A stretch of DNA of 64,000 bases from Candidatus Obscuribacterales bacterium. Its GTDB lineage: Bacteria > Cyanobacteriota > Vampirovibrionia > Obscuribacterales > Obscuribacteraceae. The first letter of the stretch is position 1. Each line of letters starts with the position of its first letter. The translations under genes and the position numbers were made by a program. Below the pieces are notes generated by a model. It saw only the letters and a program-made list of their open reading frames with translations, was not told the origin of the DNA and did no database searches. This document shows positions 36,635-46,200 of the stretch, piece after piece. The DNA lies in assembly GCA_019637435.1 (NCBI GenBank), contig JAHBVO010000001.1:1798001-1862000 (forward strand). The letters are read 5' to 3'.

Positions 36635-38149
36635 ATGAAGAAGCATCGTAAAAAGACCGCGAGAGAAGTTGACGTTGTTTTGATTGGCGCTGGCATCATG
36701 AGTGCCACGCTGGCGTCGTTCCTGAAGCATCTGGATCCTAAGTTGACCATCGAGGTTTACGAAAAGCTTGATAAGGTCGCCGAGGAGAGTTCCAACGCCT
36801 GGAATAATGCGGGGACCGGTCACGCTGCGCTATGCGAGCTGAACTATACGCCTGAGAGAAACGGAAAAATCGACATCTCAAAGGCGCTGGAGGTCAATAC
36901 GGAGTTCGATATCTCCAGGCAGTTCTGGTCTTATTTGGTATCGCAGGGAGAAATCAAAGATCCGAGGTCGTTTATTTTTCCTGTCCCGCACATGAGCTTT
37001 GTGCGAGGCGCAGAAGATGTTTCATTTCTGAGAAAACGGTTTGAGGCGCTCTCGTCGCACCACCTGTATCGCGGTATGGAATTTACTCAAGATAAGACTG
37101 ATATCGAAGAGTGGATTCCACTTGTAATGGAAGGTCGGAATTATAACGAGGATGTTGCCGCGACACGCATGGTGACCGGCACTGACGTGAACTACGGAGC
37201 GCTTACGAAATTACTGTTTGAATCACTTGTGGCGAAGGATGGTTTTGCCATTCACTTGTCTCAGCGTGTGGTGGACCTCGATCGAGAGGGATCCAAGTGG
37301 AAGGTACAACTGCGGCATGAAACTTTCGGGGAGCATCAGGATGTAATCGCCAAGTTTGTTTTCATCGGTGCCGGTGGTGGCGCGATCCCCTTACTTCATA
37401 AATCTGATATCCCGGAAGCAAGAGGCTATGCCGGATTTCCGGTGAGTGGTTTGTGGCTTCGTTGTGATAATCCCGTGCATACTGCGCGTCATAATGCGAA
37501 AGTCTACGGGAAGGCTTCGATTGGATCGCCACCAATGTCGGTGCCTCATCTTGATAGTCGACACATAGATGGAAACATTTCTCTTCTCTTCGGACCATTT
37601 GCCGGCTTCTCGACAAAGTTTTTAAAACACGGCTCTTATCTGGATCTATTCACATCCGTGGATCCGGACAATATTCTGCCACTACTGGCGGTGGGCCGAG
37701 ACAATATGACGCTGACCGAATATCTTGTCGGTCAGGTTCTTGAAACCGACCACGAGCGCTTTCTTGCGCTGCGAGAATTTTATCCGAATGCCCGACCGCG
37801 AGACTGGAGACTCGAGGTCGCCGGTCAGCGCGTTCAAATAGTGAAACGAGATCTTGAGCACGGTGGAATTTTGCAATTCGGAACAGAGGTTGTGAGTTCC
37901 GCTGATGGAACGCTTGCTTCTCTCCTCGGAGCTTCTCCGGGTGCATCAGTTGCGGCATGGATTATGTTGCGCGTTCTGGAGACTTGTTTCAAAACTCAGA
38001 TGAATGACAGCTGGTCGAAAAGGCTAGCAGAAATGATTCCGTCTTATGGCAAGTCTATTGCGGACGATCCGGCGCTCTGCGATAGAATTCGCTCAGAAAC
38101 TGCTGCTGTACTCGCTTTGGATCAAGCAGTGCCTGCGATGGCCCATTGA
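36635..38149 (+). CDS. mqo: Malate:quinone oxidoreductase
   Basis: 504 residues; FAD-dependent peripheral membrane enzyme oxidising malate to oxaloacetate and passing electrons to quinone, replacing or complementing malate dehydrogenase in the TCA cycle. Family features: FAD-binding [65 protein letters not shown]-like [34 protein letters not shown] and the C-terminal [25 protein letters not shown]. Length is the usual ~500. ATG at 36635 chosen for GGAG 7 nt upstream; the GTG at 36617 is rejected. A -10-like TATACT lies at 36608. Confidence 0.95.
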   Translation: MKKHRKKTAREVDVVLIGAGIMSATLASFLKHLDPKLTIEVYEKLDKVAEESSNAWNNAGTGHAALCELNYTPERNGKIDISKALEVNTEFDISRQFWSYLVSQGEIKDPRSFIFPVPHMSFVRGAEDVSFLRKRFEALSSHHLYRGMEFTQDKTDIEEWIPLVMEGRNYNEDVAATRMVTGTDVNYGALTKLLFESLVAKDGFAIHLSQRVVDLDREGSKWKVQLRHETFGEHQDVIAKFVFIGAGGGAIPLLHKSDIPEARGYAGFPVSGLWLRCDNPVHTARHNAKVYGKASIGSPPMSVPHLDSRHIDGNISLLFGPFAGFSTKFLKHGSYLDLFTSVDPDNILPLLAVGRDNMTLTEYLVGQVLETDHERFLALREFYPNARPRDWRLEVAGQRVQIVKRDLEHGGILQFGTEVVSSADGTLASLLGASPGASVAAWIMLRVLETCFKTQMNDSWSKRLAEMIPSYGKSIADDPALCDRIRSETAAVLALDQAVPAMAH

Positions 38150-38249
38150 TATGGACGACTTAGATCGTGCGTATCGACTCCCAGAAAACCGAGCGTTCGA
38201 AACAAAACACGTTCACTTCTTATTCATTTCCGAGATGTATCATTAAACT

Positions 38250-38711
38250 ATGGGCGCTCGAAAAACACTCGTGTTCAAGTGCAGAATCGCGGCTTCGGCC
38301 GAGAAGGTTTTAAAATGGCATTTCTTGCCAGAAACAATCGGTAAGCTCATCCCTCCCTGGGAGAACGTGGAGGTTGTTAAAGCTGCAACAGGCCCGGAGG
38401 ACGGTCAACAAGCAATTTTTCGAATGCACTTGGGACCTAGTCATTTAGACTGGGTGGCAGAACATTGTAATTACATTGAAGGTCGTCAGTTCGCTGATAA
38501 ACAGCTGCGAGGACCATTTGCATATTGGTTGCACACACATATTTTTCACAAACTTTCGGATAGTGAATGTGAACTGGAGGACCGCATTGAGTACGAGGTT
38601 CCATTAGCGCCGCTGACGCAAATGTTTGTAGGTGGATTTGTTCGTTCAAAAATCGAACGAATGTTCACGTACCGACATAAGGTAACAAAAACCGAATGTG
38701 AGAAGCTGTAG
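38250..38711 (+). CDS. SRPBCC (START/polyketide cyclase-like) ligand-binding protein
   Basis: 153 residues with the COG4276-like pattern: FKCRIAASAEKVLKWHFLPETIGKLIPPWENVEVV, HLGPSHLDWVAEHCNYIEGRQFADKQLRGPF, WLHTHIFHKL, LEDRIEYEVPLAPL. The SRPBCC fold binds hydrophobic ligands in a deep cavity; no catalytic residues can be named. The ATG has no Shine-Dalgarno site, and a -10-like TATCAT (38238-38243) sits 6 nt before it, so it may be leaderless. It follows mqo by 100 bp. Confidence 0.82.
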   Translation: MGARKTLVFKCRIAASAEKVLKWHFLPETIGKLIPPWENVEVVKAATGPEDGQQAIFRMHLGPSHLDWVAEHCNYIEGRQFADKQLRGPFAYWLHTHIFHKLSDSECELEDRIEYEVPLAPLTQMFVGGFVRSKIERMFTYRHKVTKTECEKL

Positions 38712-38852
38712 ACCGCAGACTTGGTGGGAGTTATGTCTTGCCCATTTTTGTCCCATGGTCGCTCTGTTTGCCTGTTAAATTGCAGTCGTCACGACCCTTC
38801 GCCGCGTTGCGAGTCTGCTTAGGGCGCTCGTGATGATCCAATCTTACCCGTC

Positions 38853-39404
38853 TCAGCCCTCGCTCTTTACGAGCTTTGACACATCAAATCCTTCGGCTTT
38901 AGCTTTATCCACCATGGCATCGTATGTGGTGCTATCTACACTTTTGTCTCTTGAAAGAATCCACAGATATTTCCGAGATGGTTCACCCACCAGTGCGTGT
39001 CTATAATTTTCATCGACAGAGATGACCGTATAATTCGCCCAAACGAATGGTATGAAGCGAAGCATCTTAGGTGCGAACGTAACTCGTAACGTGACTTCGG
39101 GGTCGGTGGCGACGTTCGCTAAGCCTGTGGCGACCTCAATCTTTCCATCTTTCTGCTTGCAACTGTTTCTTACAATGATTTGATTGGCGCTCGTGACTTC
39201 GTATTCCGCAGTCACATCGCTCTCGCATTTTCTCTCGAACCAGTTAGGGAACCTTGCTATTTCGTACCACTTGCCTGAATACTTTGAGAGATCGATGTCT
39301 TTTCTCGCTGTGAGCTTTTTTGAAGCTGCGCGGCTAGGCTGAGCACAGACCACTGCGAGGAGAGTAAGTGCAGTTACGGCTAGAATGATCTTTGTTACTT
39401 TCAT
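38853..39404 (-). CDS. Lipocalin (Blc-like), exported
   Basis: 183 residues. Signal peptide to about residue 26 (PSRA/AS); there is a Cys at 20 but the preceding residues do not form a good lipobox. The lipocalin G-x-W motif is SGKWYEIARFPNWFERKC, followed by VTAEYEV, VTLRVTFAP, FVWANYTVISVDENYRHALVGEPSRKYLWILSR, the three conserved lipocalin regions in order. Blc-type lipocalins bind lysophospholipids and fatty acids in envelope maintenance. The -10 TATAAT lies 7 nt before the ATG, with no Shine-Dalgarno site. Confidence 0.92.
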   Translation of the reverse strand: MKVTKIILAVTALTLLAVVCAQPSRAASKKLTARKDIDLSKYSGKWYEIARFPNWFERKCESDVTAEYEVTSANQIIVRNSCKQKDGKIEVATGLANVATDPEVTLRVTFAPKMLRFIPFVWANYTVISVDENYRHALVGEPSRKYLWILSRDKSVDSTTYDAMVDKAKAEGFDVSKLVKSEG

Positions 39405-39411
39405 GCATGCA

Positions 39412-39440
39412 ATTATATACTTGATACGAAAGTCTGTCAG
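39412..39440 (-). promoter_or_regulatory. Lipocalin promoter giving a leaderless mRNA
   Basis: On the minus strand: -35 CTGACA (39435-39440), 17-bp spacer, -10 TATAAT (39412-39417), then 7 nt to the ATG at 39404. The expected transcription start coincides with the ATG. Confidence 0.7.
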
Positions 39441-39468
39441 ACGTTTGCGACTGGGTTCCGTCGCAAAT

Positions 39469-39993
39469 TTACCGACTGAAGTAAAACCACAGAAGTGCAG
39501 CCGTAAAGACTATGCATGCCATGCCTATTGCCGCGCCATTATTTCCTTTCGGGCGCGGTTTCTCTGAAAGCTCTCGCTCGCAGGTGGCACCATCTATAGT
39601 GGCAGCCTCAGCGACCAAAATGTCATTTGAAAAGTGCCCAGCTGCTTTGTCTCTTGCCAGTCGTACTTGCTTCTTTGTATAAGCTCGTTCGACCTCTGAT
39701 TCCAGCGAATCAAGTTTGTCTTCCAACAATTTCATTTTGGCTCTAGTTTTCGCAAGCTGTTCGAGAATACTCGCTGATTGAGACCCTGAAGCTTGTGCGT
39801 TTTTAAGTTGTTGCGAAAGTTGCAATTCGAGGCTGCGAGTCGCGGCTAATTCTTTGCGGGTCTCGATTAACTCGACCTGAAGTTGGTCGTAGGTTTCCTC
39901 AAGCATCATCCGGGGATCTTCCACTTTGCCAAGAAGTGCAGACACCATGGCTTTGAAGACGGATTTGAAGACATTTGTACTTGTAGAATACAT
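39469..39993 (-). CDS. PspA/IM30-like coiled-coil protein with C-terminal membrane anchor
   Basis: 174 residues from ATG 39993 (the TTG at 40002 is an alternative). Residues 10-100 resemble the start of PspA/IM30: FKAMVSALLGKVEDPRMMLEETYDQLQVELIETRKELAATRS, then a long coiled coil (LEQLAKTRAKMKLLEDKLDSLESEVERAY). Canonical PspA is ~220 residues and has no terminal membrane span; here the coiled coil is short and is followed by a polar stretch and a C-terminal hydrophobic helix (AAIGMACIVFTAALLWFYF). It is probably a tail-anchored envelope-stress protein. Divergence makes orthology uncertain. Confidence 0.72.
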   Translation of the reverse strand: MYSTSTNVFKSVFKAMVSALLGKVEDPRMMLEETYDQLQVELIETRKELAATRSLELQLSQQLKNAQASGSQSASILEQLAKTRAKMKLLEDKLDSLESEVERAYTKKQVRLARDKAAGHFSNDILVAEAATIDGATCERELSEKPRPKGNNGAAIGMACIVFTAALLWFYFSR

Positions 39994-40127
39994 CGGGACC
40001 AAAAGCTCATTGGGACTAAACTTACGCAGACTTCTATTAGCCAGTCTATCATGGACCCCATAAAGAAGCCTTTCTAAAGCTGCGACGCGGCGACGAATAC
40101 GCGGCTAGCTGCTAATGAATTTATGCA

Positions 40128-40520
40128 CTACGCGCAGTGGCGTCTATATTCGTGCGTGTGATTGGCGTAAAAGGTTTCGAGCAATGGAATAAAGTCTGGT
40201 GTCACTAGAAACAGCGCTTCACGCAGCGAGACAAATTTCGCTGAGCCGTCTTGCGGGATTCTAAGTTCGCAGGCATGAACGTCACGCATGTAGCCCATGA
40301 TTTTGCTGTCTGCAGTCTGACGAGACTGACCCAGATAATTGAGCGTCGTCGGTAATGTGAGTTTTGATTTTGCAGCTATCGACTTCACTGTGTGTGCGAC
40401 GTTGGGCGAATTGCTGTTGTCGTGGGGCAGATCCCACTTGCCGTCTTCGTTCTTCGTCACTAAAACTTCGGTAGACCAGCCAAGCTGCCGGTATAAAATT
40501 ATTGCGGAGGTCCTGGTCAT
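40128..40520 (-). CDS. Nudix-like protein with degenerate Nudix box
   Basis: 130 residues from ATG 40520, which has GGGAG 9 nt upstream. The opening RTSAIILYRQLGWSTEVLVTKNEDGKWDLPHD is the usual first strand and G-x-W-x-L-P turn of Nudix proteins. The catalytic REUxEExGU helix should follow but reads NSNSPNVAHTVKSIAAKSKLTL without the paired Glu residues, so metal-dependent pyrophosphohydrolase activity is doubtful. It lies 50 bp downstream of the 61-residue gene and is probably cotranscribed. Confidence 0.65.
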   Translation of the reverse strand: MTRTSAIILYRQLGWSTEVLVTKNEDGKWDLPHDNSNSPNVAHTVKSIAAKSKLTLPTTLNYLGQSRQTADSKIMGYMRDVHACELRIPQDGSAKFVSLREALFLVTPDFIPLLETFYANHTHEYRRHCA

Positions 40521-40570
40521 ACTAAATGGCTCCCTGTGACTCGCGGCTGTCACCGCGAGAAGAATGAGAA

Positions 40571-40756
40571 CTACGCGCAGTCTTGCGGATAGAAGATGAT
40601 GACGTTGCTGTTGCTTACGTCAGCTGAACCAGAGCGTTTTGCTCTTCGCGCCGCTAAAGAGTTGTCTACGTTATTTACACGCACTTGCGGTATTGGTTGC
40701 TTGGTTGCGAAATCAATTACGTTGTTGTCGGCAAACAATTGGATTACGTTGGACAT
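40571..40756 (-). CDS. Small 61-residue protein of unknown function
   Basis: Starts at ATG 40756 with a strong GAGGAG about 8 nt upstream, which is the best evidence that it is real and that the much longer open frame to 41155 is not used. A plausible -10 TATATT with an upstream ATTGCA/TTGCAT lies before it. The sequence has MSNVIQLFADNNVIDF, a basic AARRAKRSG segment and ends in a hydrophobic NVIIFYP. No family recognised. Probably the first gene of an operon with the Nudix-like gene. Confidence 0.65.
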   Translation of the reverse strand: MSNVIQLFADNNVIDFATKQPIPQVRVNNVDNSLAARRAKRSGSADVSNSNVIIFYPQDCA

Positions 40757-41371
40757 TTGGTTTATCTCCTCTCGATGTAGAAAATATACCACGTCTAGTA
40801 GAAAATGCAATACAGATTGTTTGCAAATTGTAGTATTTAATCTTCTCTGATCTTGAATGACTGGCAAGAAGGTCCAATAGGGAATGGTTTGCGCGATTTT
40901 GCGGGGTGTATTCTTGAGACTACAGGTGAGCCTGGAATTCTCAAGGCAAAGATTGGCGAAGGTTTTGCTCGGCAACACCTTCGCTGTCCAGTCTCGGTGG
41001 CGATAATGCGCGCTCACCAGAAGGCGTGCTCGCCATCGTGTTGTGCTAGCCAGCAAGAGCAGGCGCTCGCCATTATCTGCGTTCGCCACCATCTGCGCTA
41101 GACAGCAGGCGCGCCTTGCTTTTCCCCCGAAAAACACCAGCCGAGAACGCGACAAATTTGCAACCAGGCAAAACCTGGCAGAGGGGAAGTATACAACGTT
41201 AGCTCATGCGAATTTTGTGCGTCGGCCTGCCTCAGTGTGCATCTGGCTACAAGTTGATCTGATGAACTGCGCGCAGGTAGCCGACTTCAGGACTAGATAA
41301 ATTGAATCGGCGGAATTCAGTGGTGATCTGATTCCGCCGATTGAATGAACGCTTGCTGTTTAATCCGTGCT
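40757..41371. other. 615-bp intergenic region
   Basis: Contains the promoter of the 61-aa gene at its left end, a CCAGG-CAAAA-CCTGG hairpin near 41162, short imperfect repeats of CGCTCGCCAT type around 41010-41110, and a strong terminator-like hairpin at 41305-41342. No supported gene. Confidence 0.5.
41305..41342. terminator. Perfect 12-bp inverted repeat terminator
   Basis: AATCGGCGGAAT and ATTCCGCCGATT are exact reverse complements around a 14-nt loop. It lies 30 bp beyond the 3' end of the minus-strand gene at 41372, consistent with a terminator though without a long T-run. Confidence 0.6.
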
Positions 41372-42613
41372 CTAGTTGATAGGTGGATTGAAGATGTCGA
41401 ATCTCGGCAGGTTGTCTACAGCCGAATTGCCGGTTTTGGTATCTGAAGGGCGAAATGCGCTCAAGGGAGGCGTGTTTTGTTGAGGAGCGCTGGTGGGTGG
41501 GGTATTTTGCACATTTGTGCGGTCGGACCCCGTGGTGGTTGAGTCTTTTGGTGCGGCTCCAGGTTGAGTCGGTTGAGTTTCGCCTGGTGCCGGGATGTCG
41601 GGGCGTTGTTGGGGGGCGTTGTTCGCATCCGGTTTTGTGCTTATCGGCGCGTCGGCAGTTGGGCTGCCGTCTGATGGCTGAGTAGGCTGGTTTTGAGGCG
41701 TTTCGGTGTGAGCCTCTGGATGACTAGCTTCCGGCGAGGATGGCTGAGTTGGCGACTCCTGCTCACTCTCGGGCTTGGCTTCGCCTGATGGATTTACATT
41801 CGAGGCTGTGGCTGCGGCTTCTGGAGCTTTTTGTTCCGATGAGTTTTGAGCAGGTGCTTCCGATCCAGCTTTGGTCGGTGCTTCAGGAGCGGCTTTGCCT
41901 TCCTGTCCTCTGCCCTCGGCTCCTTGCTGGGTCGACTCTGATGGTGTTGTCGTGCCTGGTGCCGGCGGGGCATCTGTCGGCTGCGAGCCGTCCAACTGCT
42001 GAGCGCTGGGCGAATTGTCGCCGATCGATGGTGCAGATTCAGGGCTGCTCTGTTGCGGGCTGGAATTCGGTTTGTCAGACCCTTCGGTCGTAGCCGATGG
42101 ATCTTTGGGGGCGTCGGGAGAAGCGGGCGGCTTCGCCGGATTCTCTGCGGGAGTGTCGGTAGTGGTATCTGACTTTGGTGCCTCCGGGGCACCATCAGCT
42201 GGGGCCTCACCAGGCGATGGCTTGCTTGGGGACTCGGAAGATTCGCCCTTGTTGGGTTCTGATGGAGCTTCTGGGCTCGACGGCTTAGTGCCGTCCTCAT
42301 TCGTGCTGTCGTTACTTGGCGGGTTGGTATCGCCAGTCGGACCTTGCTGGTCGGTACCGGAGTTCGCGGCCGTCTGGGCATCGGTGCCTGGTTTACCAGG
42401 AGATTCCGGACCCATGTCCAGTTGCAGATCCGGTACTGTTCCTGCTTGAACTTCCTTCGCCGTTGCAGTTTGGCTCTCGGCTGCTCGGTCTGCACCGGTC
42501 TGGGTGGATGCTGAAAAGTTTGAAAAGTCTTGGAGATTCGAACTGGTGTTATCTGTGGGGCGGGTTGATTCAGGCGCCTTTTCGAAGGCTCCGACGTGTT
42601 CGGTCGATCCCAT
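41372..42613 (-). CDS. Disordered Pro/Ser/Glu/Thr-rich protein
   Basis: 413 residues of almost entirely low-complexity sequence: repeated short blocks such as PSSPEAP, PEAP, SPSKPSPGEAP and Q-P-T-Q-P. No signal peptide, membrane span or domain is visible, and only the last ~30 residues (SAVDNLPRFDIFNPPIN) are ordered-looking. An overlapping +1 frame is also open, which is common in GC-rich repetitive sequence, so coding status rests on the terminator after it, the ATG start and amino-acid composition. GGAAG lies 12 nt upstream of the start. Function unknown. Confidence 0.55.
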   Translation of the reverse strand: MGSTEHVGAFEKAPESTRPTDNTSSNLQDFSNFSASTQTGADRAAESQTATAKEVQAGTVPDLQLDMGPESPGKPGTDAQTAANSGTDQQGPTGDTNPPSNDSTNEDGTKPSSPEAPSEPNKGESSESPSKPSPGEAPADGAPEAPKSDTTTDTPAENPAKPPASPDAPKDPSATTEGSDKPNSSPQQSSPESAPSIGDNSPSAQQLDGSQPTDAPPAPGTTTPSESTQQGAEGRGQEGKAAPEAPTKAGSEAPAQNSSEQKAPEAAATASNVNPSGEAKPESEQESPTQPSSPEASHPEAHTETPQNQPTQPSDGSPTADAPISTKPDANNAPQQRPDIPAPGETQPTQPGAAPKDSTTTGSDRTNVQNTPPTSAPQQNTPPLSAFRPSDTKTGNSAVDNLPRFDIFNPPIN

Positions 42614-43273
42614 ATGTTCTTACTTCCGTGAGCGAGTGAATAGTAACGGAGAGGTGCAACGTGCGGCGCTGCGGTCGGATTAAATAAGTTAGTAAGTTGG
42701 TTCCGTCTACAATGTATATGCCCATCGTTACAGCAACGTGACAGGTAGGTGACGTGCTCGAATTTGACGCTTCTCGGACGTGAGTTTTTTTCCGGGGGGA
42801 CTGCGCAGGTGGTCCTTATATATTGTTCGCGCATTCTCCTCGTCATCAAATTGCCACTTACCCAATTAGCATTGCGGACGGTTCAATTCTAAAACTCATT
42901 TTTGCTGCTTTGTTCTCTTCTCGTTTGTGATGCCACCGTATATGGTGCAAAATTTGAGGAGAGGGTTTTTGAGTAAGTTGAGGTTGGTGATTGTACATTG
43001 TTCATGGTTTCGAATCTCGGTTTTGTTGTTCGAGCATCTTGTTTAGATCGTAGGAAATTTATATGCCACTGTATGTAATGGCAGTGATTGGTTTTGTCTA
43101 TCAGGGGCTGGCCTCCTAGTAAAACATGCAGTCTTTAAACGCTGCACCTGTCAGCCTTTTCTAGATTTCTACGCTGGTGGAGTCTTCCGAAAAGCCTGAT
43201 GTCAAGCAAAGGGCGCCGGACGAACAGATATTTTTTTCTGGACAACGGGGAGACTGATCGGTAAATTGGATGA
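42614..43273. other. 660-bp divergent intergenic region
   Basis: Between the disordered-protein gene and the helicase gene. A CCTTATATA half-palindrome occurs at 42824, and a T-loop-like GGTTTCGAATCTC at about 43006 has no acceptor stem, so no tRNA. Otherwise I see nothing supported in it. Confidence 0.5.
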
Positions 43274-46200
43274 ATGGTATCATCGAACGAGCATATGACA
43301 GACCCACTGAGCACACGTCTTGATCGTTGGAAGCAGAAGCTGATCGATCAGACATTGCATAATCCGTTGCTCAATTTTAAGCCAAGCAAACTCACGACGA
43401 TTTCCGTTGTCGATGGAAATCCCTCTGAAGTATTTCGGGCGCTTCAGATTCAAGGGAAATCGATGACGTTTAAACCCGCGATTGAAGGGCGTTCTGGCAC
43501 AAAGCGCTCATCTGTGGAATTTTCGCGTCACGGGCAGAAGCCTACTTCTTCAGCAGCGTTCGATCTCGACCTTCAAACCAGTCTTAGTGCTGATGCCCTA
43601 AATTTGCATCTTCTGCGTATTTTCCAAAAGTCAGCCAGTCTCTTCGAGGAGCAAGGATTTACCAGTCTGTGTTTATCGCTTGGTATGCTCGAATGGTTTG
43701 ATGCCAAAGAAGGAAGTTCCATTCTCAAGGCTCCTCTGGTACTACTTCCGGTGCAGCTGGAACGCGAGACTGCCGGAAGCAAATTTACGCTGAAAGCCAC
43801 GCAAGATGAGCCGGTGTTGAACCCGGCGATTTTGCAGAAACTTCGGTCTTCTCATCGCCTGAAGTTGCCGCCGCTTCCAGACAGCTTTGAAGATTTTCAA
43901 CCGTTGACGTACTTTGCGATGTTTCAACACGCGATCGAGCAGCTTCAGAATTGGCGAGTAACCGAAGACATCTTTTTGTCGTTCTTTGCATTTCAGAAGT
44001 TCGTGATGTATCGAGATCTGGAAGTTGCCGAGGATGTCTACACACAGCACGAGATAATTCAAGCGCTAGGCACGGGAAAGACAGAGACGTTTCAAGGCGA
44101 AAATTCAGAAGGTGAAGCTGAACATCTCGATCAGGTCTTGAAGCCGGAAACAACTTTCCAGGTACTAGACGCGGATTCTTCACAGCAGCAGGCGATTGTC
44201 GCAGTTCGCAGCGGAAAAAATTTGGTCATCGAGGGACCGCCCGGTACGGGTAAGTCTCAAACAATCACCAACATCATTGCGGAACTTCTGGCAGATGGTA
44301 AGACTGTTTTGTTCGTGAGCGAGAAAATTGCTGCGCTCGAGGTTGTTTTCAACCGGCTGGAGTCTGCCGGTTTGAAAGACTTTTGCCTGGAGCTGCACAG
44401 TAAAGGTACAAGCAAGAAGTCGGTTTATCAGGAACTGCAACGAGCGCTCGATAACTGTAGACCTCACGACCACAAAGAAGACGGTGATCTTAATCGTCTT
44501 GGTTTGTTGCGCTCATTCTTAAACGACTATGCCGAAGCCCTGCACCAGCCTTACGGCACTTTAAACATCACGCCTTTTAGAGCCATCGGAGAAATCAGCC
44601 TTTTGGAAACGGCTCCAGTAGTGAATGTCGTCTTTGATGAGATTTCTACCTGTCAGATGGAAACACTTGAAGAGACTTGTAGATCTTTCAAGCACCACTC
44701 TAAACTCGTTTCTGAAATCGGTCCTGTGCAAACTCATCCGTGGCGCGGCTCGGAGCTAAAAAAACTTTCTGCTGAAGAGCGAGATCATCTTTATGAGTTG
44801 ATTGGCAACGCTCACTCTCTTTTATCTAAACTGAAGGGCAAAAGCGAAAAGCTGTCAGACGAACTGGGAGCGGCATGCCCGGGTACATTTGCTCAGCTCG
44901 AGATTTTGTGCGAGATCGGCTCATCTCTTGTTCGTTCACCGGGCACCAGCGAAGGGCTTTTGTTGAACGCCAGTTGGAACTCCATCAGTCCGGAAGTTGC
45001 GACGCTAATCGAGCGTGGCAAACACTACAGTGACGCATTGGCTTCTGTGACAGAGTGCTTCCGCCAGGAACTCTTAGACTTAGACTTCGAGCCATTCTAC
45101 AACTCTCACAAAGAGAAGGTTTCTAAATGGTATCGACACTTCGTTTTAAGTTACTGGAAGGAGCGAATCTTCTTCCAAAAGAGATACCAGCAGAATTACA
45201 AACCCAATTCGCTGGAACAGTTGCTTTCCGACATCGAGATTGCGTTGGCATGCCGGAAGTCGATGCTTCATGTGCTGGAACAGGATCGACTGGGGCATGA
45301 TCTGTTTGGAGATAAATGGAAAGATCTTCATAGTGATTGGAACGAGCTTCGTGAGTTTGCAAATTGGATTGTAAATGTCCGCCGCTTCATCCTCGAAGAT
45401 GCTCTGAAGCCACAGGGCATCGCGCTTGCCGCAAGTGGAACGAAGCAAAAGGACTCTATCGAAAAGAGCGTATCTGAGATTCGCGATCTTATTGATACTC
45501 TTCGCGTAAATCTCAGCAGAGTTTGCGACCTGGCGAAATTCGATACTGTGCGCGACGAGATTGTGGGACCAAATTGCAACTTGATTGAGCTTGGTCAGCG
45601 GCTCGAAGGAATGCATCAGGGCATTCGCCGAGTGCATGAGTGGATTTCATATAATTTGTCGGTTGATGTTTGCAGATCTGGTTTTGCCGGAATCTTTTTT
45701 GATAAGTTCAGTGAACAAAACCTGGACGCAATTCATCTGGAAGCATCCTTTAGAAGGTTCTTCTTCAGAAGATGGCTTGATATGGCTTTTGAAGAGCGTC
45801 CTATTCTTGGACGATTTCAGCCGATCAGGCACGAGGAGTTTATCAACGAGTTTCGCAGGCTTGATAGTCGTTCGCTCGAACTAGCGAAACAGCGGCTCCG
45901 GCATAATGTTTGTCAGAGACGAGACCAACTACTTAAAACAAAGAGTTTCGAGGATGAACTGCGTATCCTGCAACGGCAGATGCGCTCGCGAAGCAAACTG
46001 CCGCTTAGAAAATTGTTCAGGCAAGTTCCATCCGTCATCAAAGCAATTAAGCCATGTTTCATGATGAGCCCGATTTCGGCGGCTCAGTTTATAAACGCGA
46101 CGAGTGCGCCGTTTGATGTAGTGATTTTCGACGAAGCCAGCCAAATCACTATTGAGGATGCGCTGGGTGCGATTGTTCGCGGGCGGCAATTAATTGTTGT

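Noticed and set aside
36435..36823. Poly-Ser and poly-Glu/Asp ORFs across the trinucleotide repeat
   Set aside because: Produced by the microsatellite, lacking a ribosome-binding site and overlapping mqo; treated as a repeat only.
40757..41155. Upstream extension of the 61-aa minus-strand gene to a 194-aa ORF
   Set aside because: Extension covers the probable promoter and the strong Shine-Dalgarno site marks the internal ATG.
41794..42849. Second open frame over the disordered-protein gene
   Set aside because: Basic, Arg/Pro-rich translation typical of a shifted frame of low-complexity coding DNA; the other frame has the better start and terminator.
43000..43030. T-loop-like GGTTTCGAATCTC suggesting a tRNA
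   Set aside because: No acceptor stem, anticodon arm or D-arm partners in the flanking sequence.
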